Source of the DNA: Candidatus Eiseniibacteriota bacterium
GTDB taxonomy: Bacteria; Eisenbacteria; RBG-16-71-46; CAIMUX01; WJJG01
Reading direction: 5' to 3'
Length of the DNA: 64,000 bases
Assembly: GCA_023129715.1 (NCBI GenBank)
Contig: JAGMBO010000082.1
Coordinates: forward strand, 1-64,000
Below, piece after piece: positions 7,746 to 15,851 of the stretch. The notes under the pieces are model-generated. The model made no database searches. It was not told where the DNA came from and saw nothing but the letters and a program-made list of their open reading frames with translations. Position 1 is the stretch's first letter; each line of letters starts with the position of its first letter. The translations under genes and the position numbers were made by a program.

Positions 7746-7800
7746 GGAATCCCCCATGCGACCGTAAGGCGGTTACCGCCTGCTCGATGCCCATGCTCTT
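7700..7800 (-). mobile_element. Integrase-core (rve) transposase fragment
   Basis: The minus strand reads [18 protein letters not shown] at about 7758-7704, closely matching the '[19 protein letters not shown]' segment around the third catalytic acid of IS3/IS481-like integrase-core transposases. Only about 35 residues are recognisable. It is the likely agent that truncated the DUF255 gene. Confidence 0.55.
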
Positions 7801-7943
7801 CGCCGCGTTCTTCTAATCCCATGGGATCACCATCCATGCCATAATGGCTCCTCGGGCTAGCGTCCCTGAGCCGTCGCGGTGCGGTCCCCGTAGCTCGGGC
7901 CCGGTCGTGACAGTGGGCGCTGCCGTACCAAGGAGGGCATACC

Positions 7944-9500
7944 ATGGATCGGTCAAGGCGCTACCGGACCAGCCGCATGATCACCATCCTGGAGAAGCTG
8001 TGCATCGCCGCATTGATCCTGGCGCTGGCACCGCTTAGCCGGAACGGGTACTCGTCGGTTGCCGCGGAGGACGCGAACGATCTCATCAGTGACGATACCG
8101 CCACTTGCATCGACTGCCACATGTCGGTCACGCCGGGTATCGTCAGCGACTGGCAGCGCAGCCGCCACGCAACCGCCACCGTGGCGCGCGCCCGCACGCT
8201 GCCCCCCCAGGAACGGCGTGTTTCCGCAGACGTCGTGCCAACCCACCTAGCTACGGTGAGTGTTGGTTGCGCGGAATGCCATGGCCAGCTTACTGACGGG
8301 CACAGCGATGCCTTCGAGCACAATGGTTACGCGATTCACGTGGTTGTAACCCCGCGTGATTGTGCCGTCTGCCACCCCGCGGAAGTAGAGCAGTACGCAC
8401 AGAATCTGATGAGCTACGCCTATCCCAATCTGGCCGAAAACGCCCTCTACATGCAGCTCGTCGAATCGGGGAGCGGCCTACAGCGGCTCCATGGATCCAC
8501 CCTTGAAACCCAACCACCCAGCGACACCACCTACGCTGAGGGGTGCTTCTACTGCCATGGAACCCGGGTAACGGTGACCGGCAGCGAGACACGCGACACC
8601 GAGCTGGGAACCATGGAGTTCCCGCGCCTCAACGGGTGGCCCAGTCAAGGCGTGGGTCGCATCAATCCCGACGGTAGCCGCGGTTGCTGTAGCTCCTGCC
8701 ACACACGTCATCGCTTTTCCATCGCCATGGCGCGCAAGCCGGCCACCTGCGCCCAGTGCCACAAGGGCCCCGATGTTCCCGCCTATAAGGTCTATGGGGT
8801 CAGCAAGCATGGGAACCTCTATGCCGCCGAACACGCTGAGTGGGATTTCACGGCGGTGCCCTGGATTCCGGGAGAGCACTTCAGTGCGCCCACCTGCGCT
8901 ACCTGTCATGTCAGTCTGCTGGTGACCGGAGATGGGGAGATTGCCGCGGCGCGCACCCACCGCATGAACGATCGATCCGCCTGGCGTCTCTTCGGACTGC
9001 CTTACGCCCACCCGCATCCGCGATCGGCCAACACGACGATCATCCGCAATCGCGCCGGCCTCCCCCTGCCTACCGAATTGACCGGGGAGCCGGCATCCGA
9101 GTTCCTGATCGATGAGGTCGAGATGACTGCGCGCAGCGGACGCATGCAGCGGATCTGCGGGACCTGCCATAGTACGAGCTGGATCGCGCCCCTGTTTGCG
9201 CGTACCGCACACACCATCGCCGAGACCAATGCGATGACCCTGACTGCCACTGGCATCCTGCAACAAGCCTGGGAGCACGGACTGGCCAGCGGCCCGGCCC
9301 AAGGCGGCAGTCCGTTTGATGAGAACATTGAGAAGATGTGGGTGGCCCAATGGCTGTTCTATGCCAACTCGGTGCGTTTCGCCTCGGCCATGGGCGGCGC
9401 CGACTACGGGTCATTTGCCAATGGACGTTGGAACCTATCCGAGAATCTGCGCCGGATGCACGACTGGCTTGCGATTCGAACCGATGCCGGATCAGATTGA
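7944..9500 (+). CDS. Octaheme cytochrome c, hydroxylamine oxidoreductase-like
   Basis: ATG 7944 follows AAGGAGGG. The 518-residue product has an N-terminal membrane or signal segment (about 14-36) and eight CXXCH haem motifs at residues 55, 109, 140, 201, 249, 269, 318 and 405, the number and spread seen in the HAO/octaheme family. Other conserved-looking pieces are SDWQRSRHA after haem 1 and GGADYGSFANGRWNLS near the C-terminus (485-500). Relatives oxidise hydroxylamine or hydrazine or reduce nitrite in the periplasm. Whether the protein-haem tyrosine crosslink of true HAO exists (Tyr488 is one candidate) needs alignment. No haem maturation or quinone-coupling genes adjoin. It converges on the NDH-2 gene 31 bases away. 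Confidence 0.8.
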   Translation: MDRSRRYRTSRMITILEKLCIAALILALAPLSRNGYSSVAAEDANDLISDDTATCIDCHMSVTPGIVSDWQRSRHATATVARARTLPPQERRVSADVVPTHLATVSVGCAECHGQLTDGHSDAFEHNGYAIHVVVTPRDCAVCHPAEVEQYAQNLMSYAYPNLAENALYMQLVESGSGLQRLHGSTLETQPPSDTTYAEGCFYCHGTRVTVTGSETRDTELGTMEFPRLNGWPSQGVGRINPDGSRGCCSSCHTRHRFSIAMARKPATCAQCHKGPDVPAYKVYGVSKHGNLYAAEHAEWDFTAVPWIPGEHFSAPTCATCHVSLLVTGDGEIAAARTHRMNDRSAWRLFGLPYAHPHPRSANTTIIRNRAGLPLPTELTGEPASEFLIDEVEMTARSGRMQRICGTCHSTSWIAPLFARTAHTIAETNAMTLTATGILQQAWEHGLASGPAQGGSPFDENIEKMWVAQWLFYANSVRFASAMGGADYGSFANGRWNLSENLRRMHDWLAIRTDAGSD

Positions 9501-9531
9501 CGAGCGCGTGCACGGCACCGGCCGCGCCGCC

Positions 9532-10950
9532 CTACTTGAGTCCCCAAGGCATGATCAAGCGCACCGCCCGCTCGTGGAAGATGTAGTCCCAGGCCCAGTT
9601 GATCAGCACCTGGAGACGATTGCGAAAACCGATGAGCCGGAAGATGTGCACAGTCAGCCAAAGGAGCCAGGCCGGAAAACCGGTGAAGTCCCGTCCGGCC
9701 ACATGGGCCACGGCGGCATTGCGCCCGATGGTGACCATCGATCCCAGGTCACGGTAGCGGAAGGTCAGCGGAGCGGTGCCGGCAACAGAGCGCAGTATGT
9801 TTCGGGCGGCATGGCGCCCCTGCTGAGTGGCAACCGGGGCAGTCAGCGGTAAGCGCCGACCCTCTTGCTCGAACAGCGCTAGATCGCCGACCACATAGAC
9901 GCGCGAGTGACCCGGGACTTGTAGGGTAGGTTCTACTGTGACCCAGCCCAGCTTGCTTACTGGCAGACCCCAGTTCGCGATGCAATCATCTCCCCGCACC
10001 CCACTCGCCCAGACTACGGTCTCGGTGGGGATGACTTCATCCTCTTCCAATTCCACAGATTCAGCGGTTACTCGCGTTACTCGCTTGTTCAGACAGACGG
10101 TGATGCCCTTCTTCTGCAGCTGGCGCCAGGCATAGCGGGATAGCTTTGGTGACATGCCGGGCAACAGGCCGGAGCCCGCCTCGACCAGTCGAATGGACAC
10201 ATCCCGTAGATCCAGGCGGGGGAAGTCACTGGCTAAAGGCCCGCGAACCAGCTCGGATAAGGCCCCGGCGTACTCCACGCCGGTCGCCCCCCCACCAACG
10301 ATCACGAAGGCGAGCTTGCGGCGTCGCGCGTCCCGGTCGACCAAGTTGACGGCTTCTTCGAAGCGGCGCAGGATGTGACTGCGCAGTGCAACCCCCTCGG
10401 TCAGGGACTTGAGCGGATGGCCAAAGCGCTCAGCACCCGGTACTCCGAGGAAGCGGGTCACACTGCCGGGAGCCACGATAAGGTAGTCGTATGCAACCTG
10501 AAATTCGCCGCAGTGCACGATCCGACGGTTCAGGTCGACCGCCTGCACCTCACAGAGCGCGAAGTGAACGCTGTGCATACTGCGCACGATGCTGCGCACC
10601 GGGGCCGCAATCTCCTCGGGCTCCAACTCCGCGGCCCCGACCTGATAGAGCAACGGCAGGAAGACATGGTAGTTGTTGCGATCGAGAAGCAGGACCTCGA
10701 CCGGAGCGTTGCGCAGGGCCTGAGCAGCCCACAACCCCCCGAATCCGGCACCCACGATCACCACCCGCGGGCGTCCCGCGGCAGTGATGCCGCTAATCCA
10801 TTCTTCGGGCGGCATCCCGCTGATCCGCCCTCCGGGTGAGATTCCGGCGTTGCTCGTCCCAGCGTTGCTCGTCCCGGCGCTGCTCGTCCCGACACTGCTC
10901 GCCCCGGCGGTGCTCGCCCCGGCGGTGCTCGTCGTGTTGGCGTTGACCAC
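9532..10950 (-). CDS. ndh: Type II NADH dehydrogenase (NDH-2)
   Basis: GTG 10950 is supported by GGAGG and lies 15 bases after the iorB stop. The 472-residue flavoprotein has the FAD motif VVIVGAGFGGLWAA (63-76), NNYHVFLPLLYQV, the NAD site FVIVGGGATGVEYAGALSEL, and VYVVGDLA for FAD. A hydrophobic C-terminus (FPAWLLWLTVHIFRLIGF, then INWAWDYIFHERAVRLI) anchors NDH-2 enzymes to the membrane. It passes electrons from NADH to quinone without pumping protons. The first 45 residues are an extra tail of AGTS-type repeats encoded by six 15-bp units, absent from ordinary NDH-2 proteins. It is the last gene of the perR-prx-ftn-rd-iorAB string. Confidence 0.9.
   Translation of the reverse strand: MVNANTTSTAGASTAGASSVGTSSAGTSNAGTSNAGISPGGRISGMPPEEWISGITAAGRPRVVIVGAGFGGLWAAQALRNAPVEVLLLDRNNYHVFLPLLYQVGAAELEPEEIAAPVRSIVRSMHSVHFALCEVQAVDLNRRIVHCGEFQVAYDYLIVAPGSVTRFLGVPGAERFGHPLKSLTEGVALRSHILRRFEEAVNLVDRDARRRKLAFVIVGGGATGVEYAGALSELVRGPLASDFPRLDLRDVSIRLVEAGSGLLPGMSPKLSRYAWRQLQKKGITVCLNKRVTRVTAESVELEEDEVIPTETVVWASGVRGDDCIANWGLPVSKLGWVTVEPTLQVPGHSRVYVVGDLALFEQEGRRLPLTAPVATQQGRHAARNILRSVAGTAPLTFRYRDLGSMVTIGRNAAVAHVAGRDFTGFPAWLLWLTVHIFRLIGFRNRLQVLINWAWDYIFHERAVRLIMPWGLK
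10844..10933. repeat. Six 15-bp tandem repeats in ndh N-terminus
   Basis: Units like ccggcgttgctcgtc repeat six times with one to four substitutions and no length change. On the minus strand they encode the Ala/Gly/Ser/Thr pentapeptide tail at residues 6-36 of the NDH-2 protein, in frame. Confidence 0.9.
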
Positions 10951-10965
10951 GCCTGATCCTCCGAT

Positions 10966-11535
10966 CTACCCCGCAGCCACCTGGCGGTACACGGCCCGAT
11001 TCGCCTTGCGGGCCCGTTCAGGCACCACGTCGTCAAGCGCCCGCTCGAAAAGCTGGGGCGTGACGTTCGGTATGATTCCCAGCCCGGACAGACGCCCAAG
11101 CAGGGCCACATTCTGCATCCGGGAATCGGGGAGGTCGTCGCAGAAGACACGCTCCAGGTGCGCCCGCCGGGTAGCCACCGCGGCCGCCAGGTCCTCCGGC
11201 GTCGGATAGGTAGCCTGGCCCATGCGCACATGGATCGGCTGATAGACGGTGTCGTAGTAGACCAAAGTGCCGCCCGGTGCGAGCATCCGCTTGGCCGCGC
11301 GCAGCGCCTCGAGCCGTTCTAGGGCAACCACCAAATGCGCGCGCCCTGGAGAGACAAGTGGCGTGAATGCGTCCCCCCCCAGACGCAGATGCGAGGAGAC
11401 CGAACCATGGCGCTGTGCCAAGCCGTGTGTGTCGCAGCCCCGAACAGGATATCCCGCTGCCAGGCAGGCCCGCGCCAGCACCGTCGAGAGGAGACCGATG
11501 CCCTGCCCGCCGACTCCACAGAGGTAGATGTTCAT
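10966..11535 (-). CDS. iorB: Indolepyruvate:ferredoxin oxidoreductase, beta subunit
   Basis: ATG 11535 overlaps the iorA stop as ATGA, and the protein begins with the conserved NIYLCGVGGQGIGLLSTVLA; longer in-frame starts lie inside iorA. The 189-residue subunit belongs to the 2-oxoacid:acceptor oxidoreductase gamma/beta family, with GLAQRHGSVSSHLRLG as the second conserved block. With IorA it oxidatively decarboxylates arylpyruvates (from aromatic amino acids) to acyl-CoA, reducing ferredoxin. Length is normal. Strict overlap with iorA implies a 1:1 complex. Confidence 0.9.
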   Translation of the reverse strand: MNIYLCGVGGQGIGLLSTVLARACLAAGYPVRGCDTHGLAQRHGSVSSHLRLGGDAFTPLVSPGRAHLVVALERLEALRAAKRMLAPGGTLVYYDTVYQPIHVRMGQATYPTPEDLAAAVATRRAHLERVFCDDLPDSRMQNVALLGRLSGLGIIPNVTPQLFERALDDVVPERARKANRAVYRQVAAG

Positions 11536-13454
11536 CGCTTCCCCCGGCCACTCTGCGCGGGTGGTCGCCTGATGGCTCCCACTGAGCAGGTTTGCATACA
11601 GGACCCGTCTCCGATGCACAGGTCCCCGTGCACGGTCACCGTCCCATCCGCATGCGCCACGAACGATGGACAGGCGAACTCGGCCACACAGGTTCGCAAT
11701 TGCTCGCACACGGCTTGATCGACCTGCACCTGCGGCATGTGGAAATCGGCGCGCTTGACTCGCTGCTCGCGAGTGAACTTCAGCATGCAGGGATGGCGGG
11801 CAATCACCACCGCGAATCCGGGATACTCCATAGCCTCCTTGAGATTGGCGATCAGCTGCGCCTGATTGTAGGCATCCCCATCGCGAATGAACTCTACGCC
11901 TAATGCGGAAAGCATCTCGGGCAGGACAATCCGCTCGCCCACCTCACCCGATCCCGGGCGGGGCTGGTGGCCGGTCATGGCCGTGGTGCCATTCTCGAGC
12001 AAAACCAAGACGATGTTGTGCTTCTGCATCGCCGCATTGACCAGACCCGGCAAGCCGGCATGGAACAAAGTGGAGTCACCAATGAAAGCGATCACCTTGC
12101 GTTGCCGGTTGCCGATTGCCAATCCCGAAGCGGTGGCGGTTGAATGCCCCATGCAGAGCAGCACCTGCCCCATGTTGTAGGGCGGCATGAATCCCATCGA
12201 GTGGCATCCGATATCGGCCACCGTGATGGTGTCGTCGGTGATCGCCTGGCGGACGGCATGGAACGCGGAGCGATGTCCGCATCCCGGGCATAGCTGCGGC
12301 AAGCGCGGGGCCACATTGGCCACATCGGCTTCATCCGGAACATCGCCGAGCGGTCCCGCCTGGGCCGGGAACAGTTCCGGCCAAGCGTCGCCGAGCAGTT
12401 TCCAGGTGCGGGGCGGGGCGAGCTCACCCATCAGGTCTTCGCGATCCACGCGCGCGTGCAAGCGACAGCCGACCCCGCGATCCCAGGCCAACGCCTTGAT
12501 CTCGGTCTCCAGCACACGGTCCAGCTCCTCCACCAGGAGAACCTCGTCGTGGGCATTCAGGAAGGCCAGGATCCGCTCGACCGGCAAGGGATAAGTGCCG
12601 CCGAGCTTGAGCAAATCGACCGCCTGCCCCGCCTCGACGAGGTTCTCGCGGACAGCCATCGCCGGCAGTCCGGTGGCGATAACCCCCAGACGCCGGCCGC
12701 CGATTGCCTGGCAGCCATCGGGCGCGAACTCGGCGCAGAAAGCCGCCGCGGCGAACTCACGCGCAAACTCCTCCAACTGGGCCAATGCGCTACGCTTCAA
12801 CGGGAAAACGGTCTGCGCGATGGGAACATAGGGCCCGTTCTCCGCAGCAAAACGGGGGGTCCAGTCCGGTTCCCGCGGCGCAGATGGTCCGAAGGTGACG
12901 ACCTCCTTGGCGTGACAGACGTGGGTCGTCAGCCGCAGGAAAACCGGCGACCGGTAACGTCGCGAGAGCTCCGCCGCCTGACAGAACATCTCGTAGGCCT
13001 CGCGGGGAGTTCCCGGCTCCAGCATCGGGATGTATGACATGCGCGCAAAATGACGGTTGTCCTGCTCGTTCTGCGACGAGTTGGCTCCCGGATCATCACC
13101 CAGGATGATCACCAGGCCACCGATCATCTCCATCATGCTGAGCTGGATCAGCGTGTCCGCCGCAACGTTGAGCCCTACCGACTTGAAGAAGACCGTAGAC
13201 AGATGCCCGTTGAGTGACGCCCCGACGGCCACTTCCGTAGCAACCTTCTCGTTCGTCGAGTACTCGAAGTAGTAGGGTCGCTGGTCGGCCGGGATCGTGG
13301 TGAGCGCCGCGGCGATCTCGGGAGTCGGCGAGCCGGGGTAGGTTGTGACCACGCGGACCCCCGACTCGACCATCGCCCGCACCAGGGCGTGATTGCCCAT
13401 GATCAATCGCGACCACGCCTCGCGTCTGAGCAGGAGTTCCGGCAACTCAGGCAT
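11532..13454 (-). CDS. iorA: Indolepyruvate:ferredoxin oxidoreductase, alpha subunit
   Basis: ATG 13454 follows GGAGGAG. The 640-residue protein shows the pyrimidine-binding domain (TTYPGSPTPEIA, EVAVGASLNG), the TPP-binding domain (LCPGCGHRSAFHAV, GDSTLFHAGLPGLVNA, NGTTAMTGHQPRP) and a C-terminal ferredoxin-like module. In that module the second cysteine of each cluster motif is replaced (Leu in CEQLRTC, Asp in CIGDGSC), leaving three Cys per cluster, so cluster type is uncertain. The enzyme is oxygen-sensitive in known members, which fits its place behind peroxiredoxin, ferritin and rubredoxin. In-frame extension upstream of 13454 lacks conservation. Confidence 0.9.
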   Translation of the reverse strand: MPELPELLLRREAWSRLIMGNHALVRAMVESGVRVVTTYPGSPTPEIAAALTTIPADQRPYYFEYSTNEKVATEVAVGASLNGHLSTVFFKSVGLNVAADTLIQLSMMEMIGGLVIILGDDPGANSSQNEQDNRHFARMSYIPMLEPGTPREAYEMFCQAAELSRRYRSPVFLRLTTHVCHAKEVVTFGPSAPREPDWTPRFAAENGPYVPIAQTVFPLKRSALAQLEEFAREFAAAAFCAEFAPDGCQAIGGRRLGVIATGLPAMAVRENLVEAGQAVDLLKLGGTYPLPVERILAFLNAHDEVLLVEELDRVLETEIKALAWDRGVGCRLHARVDREDLMGELAPPRTWKLLGDAWPELFPAQAGPLGDVPDEADVANVAPRLPQLCPGCGHRSAFHAVRQAITDDTITVADIGCHSMGFMPPYNMGQVLLCMGHSTATASGLAIGNRQRKVIAFIGDSTLFHAGLPGLVNAAMQKHNIVLVLLENGTTAMTGHQPRPGSGEVGERIVLPEMLSALGVEFIRDGDAYNQAQLIANLKEAMEYPGFAVVIARHPCMLKFTREQRVKRADFHMPQVQVDQAVCEQLRTCVAEFACPSFVAHADGTVTVHGDLCIGDGSCMQTCSVGAIRRPPAQSGRGKR

Positions 13455-13543
13455 ACGCTCTCCTCCAGCACGGCTTGCGGTAGCCGGCCGGCCCGACTCG
13501 CGGCCTCCGGCCCACCACGGGATCTTCGGCGCGCGCGGCCAGG

Positions 13544-13705
13544 CTACTCCACCGGCTTGAACATGTCCTTGCCCACGCCACACAGCGGACAGACCCAGTC
13601 ATCCGGGATGTCGCCAAACGCCGTCCCCGGCGCGATCCCCGAATCAGGGTCGCCCGCTGCGGGATCGTAGACATAACCACACGCTTCGCACTCGTACTTC
13701 TGCAT
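13544..13705 (-). CDS. Rubredoxin
   Basis: A 53-residue ORF from ATG 13705 with GGAGA upstream. It is a complete rubredoxin: [10 protein letters not shown] at residues 6-15, then [20 protein letters not shown], giving the two CxxC knuckles (Cys6/9 and Cys39/42) that hold one iron. It lies between ferritin and iorA in the same orientation. Rubredoxin can feed electrons to peroxide- or superoxide-reducing enzymes; its partner here may be the ferritin or peroxiredoxin system, or it may serve IorAB chemistry. Assignment of the fold is secure, partner is inference. Confidence 0.95.
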   Translation of the reverse strand: MQKYECEACGYVYDPAAGDPDSGIAPGTAFGDIPDDWVCPLCGVGKDMFKPVE

Positions 13706-13737
13706 GGCGTTCTCCTAGTAGAGGCCGGAGGCGGCCG

Positions 13738-14265
13738 TCATTGCTTTCCTCCGCCAGTCAACTCGGGGGGTAGGCTGATCGGCCGCTGACCGAGTTCCCG
13801 GTCCACCATGAACAGGCCACCGGGGGAGGCTGCAGCAAGCTTCAACTTCTGCACGACCCCGCCCGCCGACGCTTCTTCCTCGACCTGCTCGCCCACGAAC
13901 CACTGCAGGAAGTTATGCGTGGCATGATCACGTTCCGCCTGGGCAAGGTCTACTAGCTTGTTGATCAACGCACTGACCTTGACCTCGTGCTGGTAGGCCG
14001 CCTCGAAGGCGGCCAGTGGGGAATCCCACTCGGTCGGCGGACCGGCAATCGGCGCGAGCTTGACCCGTCCACCGCGCTCGTTGACGAAGCTCACGAACTT
14101 GTGGCCATGGCTCATCTCTTCGATGGCCTGCCACTGCATCCAGTGGGCGCAACCACTCAGGCCCTGTGATTGGAAGTAAGCCTCCATAGCGTAGTAGAGA
14201 TAGGCCGAGTAGATCTCAGCGTTGATTTGCTCATTGAGTGCATCTTGCATCTTGTCGGTCAGCAT
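13738..14265 (-). CDS. ftn: Non-haem ferritin
   Basis: The start MLTDKMQDALNEQINAEIYSAYLYYAME at ATG 14265 is the classic ferritin N-terminus; a longer frame upstream is not conserved. The 175-residue four-helix protein has ferroxidase ligands in NAEIYSAYLY, in EEMSHGHKF (Glu and His) and in HNFLQWFVGEQVEEEA. It oxidises Fe(II), often with peroxide, and stores Fe(III) in a 24-mer. Placement after perR and peroxiredoxin links iron storage to peroxide defence. Confidence 0.95.
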   Translation of the reverse strand: MLTDKMQDALNEQINAEIYSAYLYYAMEAYFQSQGLSGCAHWMQWQAIEEMSHGHKFVSFVNERGGRVKLAPIAGPPTEWDSPLAAFEAAYQHEVKVSALINKLVDLAQAERDHATHNFLQWFVGEQVEEEASAGGVVQKLKLAAASPGGLFMVDRELGQRPISLPPELTGGGKQ

Positions 14266-14338
14266 GTGCCTAGCCCTTCCATAGTCCGTGCAGGTTGCAG
14301 TATGCGCGCGCGGTGCACTGCGCCGCCCAGCGCCGGGG

Positions 14339-14929
14339 CTACTGGGCGTGCTTGGCCAGGTAGTCGGCGACACCCGCCGCGGTCGGCTTCATGGCATCAT
14401 CCCCCGCATGCCAGTTGGCCGGGCAGACCTCACCATGCTTCTCGGTGAACTGCAGAGCATCCAGCATGCGCAGGGCCTCATCGACGCTGCGCCCCAACGA
14501 GAGATCGTTGACCAGCTGGTGACGCACCACGCCCTTCTTGTCGATCAGGAACAGGCCGCGCAGCGCAACCGCCTCGTCGGCCAGAACGCCGTAGGCGCGC
14601 GAGATGCTCTTGTCCAGATCGGCCACCAGCGGGTACCCAACGGAGCCGATACCGCCCCTATCTACCGGGGTATTCTTCCAGGCAAGATGGGTGAAGTGAG
14701 AGTCCACCGAGACCCCGATGACCTCGGCATTCCTGGACCTGAACTTCTCGAGAGCCTTGTCGAAAGCAATGATCTCCGACGGACAGACAAAGGTGAAGTC
14801 GAGTGGGTAGAAGAACAGAACCACGTACTTGCCGCGATAGCTCGACAGCTCCAGTTCCGCAAAGGAATCATCCGCCATTACCGCTTGAGCCTTGAAATCG
14901 GGTGCTTCGGCAGTGACTAGACTGGACAT
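14339..14929 (-). CDS. Typical 2-Cys peroxiredoxin (AhpC/Prx1 type)
   Basis: ATG 14929 gives a 196-residue protein with the peroxidatic site [13 protein letters not shown] (Cys49) and the resolving site GEVCPANW (Cys169), plus a [13 protein letters not shown] strand. It reduces hydrogen peroxide and organic peroxides. No thioredoxin reductase or AhpF is nearby, so the reductant is unknown; rubredoxin, three genes downstream in the string, is a candidate. It is 56 bases downstream of the PerR-like gene and should be part of its regulon. Confidence 0.95.
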   Translation of the reverse strand: MSSLVTAEAPDFKAQAVMADDSFAELELSSYRGKYVVLFFYPLDFTFVCPSEIIAFDKALEKFRSRNAEVIGVSVDSHFTHLAWKNTPVDRGGIGSVGYPLVADLDKSISRAYGVLADEAVALRGLFLIDKKGVVRHQLVNDLSLGRSVDEALRMLDALQFTEKHGEVCPANWHAGDDAMKPTAAGVADYLAKHAQ

Positions 14930-14985
14930 GATCGTTTTCCTTTCCCCGGCCGGACCGGTACTGCCGGACCTCGCCAAGTGGATTT

Positions 14986-15417
14986 CTACTGACCCCATTC
15001 CCGCGTCAACCGAGCGCGCCGCTCCGGCCCAACCTGCTCCGCACAGGCCGAGCAGATGCCGACATACTCCACCCGCAGGCCGAGTATCTCGTGGCCGCTG
15101 AGACTTCTGATCCTTCCCCCCCAGGGATCCTGGGGGGCGTCGGGTAGGTCAGCAACCTCTCCGCAGCACACACAACGCACGTGGAAATGGCGGTCTGGGT
15201 TTCCGTCGAATCGGGCTTGCGAGCCCCCCGACTCCAGCTTCTGGATGAGCCCGTGACGCGCAAGAAGATCCAGGTTGCGGTAGACCGTCCCCAGACTGAT
15301 CCGGGGCAGCCGGCGGCGAACCATCTCGTACAGCTCCATAGCCGTGGGATGGCAGTTGACCGCCCGTAGCTCCGCGAGAATCAGATCCCGCTGATGCGAC
15401 TTCCTTGTGATGGTCAC
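14986..15417 (-). CDS. perR: PerR-like peroxide-sensing Fur-family repressor
   Basis: I start at GTG 15417, five bases after GGAGG; an upstream TTG at 15441 lies within the operator. The 143-residue protein has the Fur winged helix ([19 protein letters not shown]) and two CxxC pairs for structural zinc (Cys82/85 and Cys122/125). The regulatory-site pattern is PerR-like: HPTA (His23), RFD (Asp71), then His77 and His79 at the same spacing as Asp85/His91/His93 of B. subtilis PerR, where Fur proteins carry Glu. It heads a string of peroxide and iron genes. Metal-catalysed histidine oxidation would release DNA. Fur itself is the alternative. Confidence 0.8.
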   Translation of the reverse strand: MTITRKSHQRDLILAELRAVNCHPTAMELYEMVRRRLPRISLGTVYRNLDLLARHGLIQKLESGGSQARFDGNPDRHFHVRCVCCGEVADLPDAPQDPWGGRIRSLSGHEILGLRVEYVGICSACAEQVGPERRARLTREWGQ

Positions 15418-15438
15418 TGCGTCCTCCAATTTCAGTAA

Positions 15439-15459
15439 CAATAACTACTATGATTATTG
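15439..15459. promoter_or_regulatory. Putative PerR/Fur box
   Basis: CAATAACTACTATGATTATTG is a 21-bp interrupted palindrome (outer six bases pair perfectly) in an A/T-rich island of otherwise GC-rich DNA, 22 bases upstream of the perR-like start. On the minus strand a TTGAAC element lies just beyond it. Size, symmetry and position fit autoregulation by the Fur-family protein. Confidence 0.6.
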
Positions 15460-15845
15460 ATTTAAGTTCAAGAGAAATCTTCGGGCAATTGAAGAATGCC
15501 AAGAATCCAGACTGAATGTTGTGCTTGGCTGGTGGTCTTGCCTCCTCTATCAGACTACACCTGCCCTATCAGACTCCAGGAGGAGGAACCGGCTCGGGGT
15601 CGGATCATTATGGAAGAGCCGGGGGATCCAGCCTGGAAACGGATAGGATGATTGGGGCCACCTCTGAGGTAAACGGCACGGTAGGCGGCCGATAGTCATG
15701 CATCGGCAGGTCCGCTTGCCTGGCCCGACAAGATGTAAGGCCTTGCCAAACGGACCGATCACCCCCAGGATCCCTCGCCGGGGAGAGCCGCACGGATGCG
15801 TGCGGCCATCCCCGATTTTCAATCCCAAGGAAAACCTCAAGGAGA
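15460..15845. other. Intergenic region with strong hairpin
   Basis: No gene seen between the divergent perR and TlpA-like genes. A hairpin at 15780-15813 has stem ccgcacg/cgtgcgg with loop gatg, flanked by gggga/tcccc, 39 bases before the TlpA-like start codon. It may be a leader structure or a terminator followed by gatttt. Confidence 0.5.
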
Positions 15846-15851
15846 ATGGCG

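Noticed and set aside
8478-9350. 290-residue minus-strand open frame
   Set aside because: Antisense of the octaheme cytochrome; the eight CXXCH motifs decide for the plus strand.
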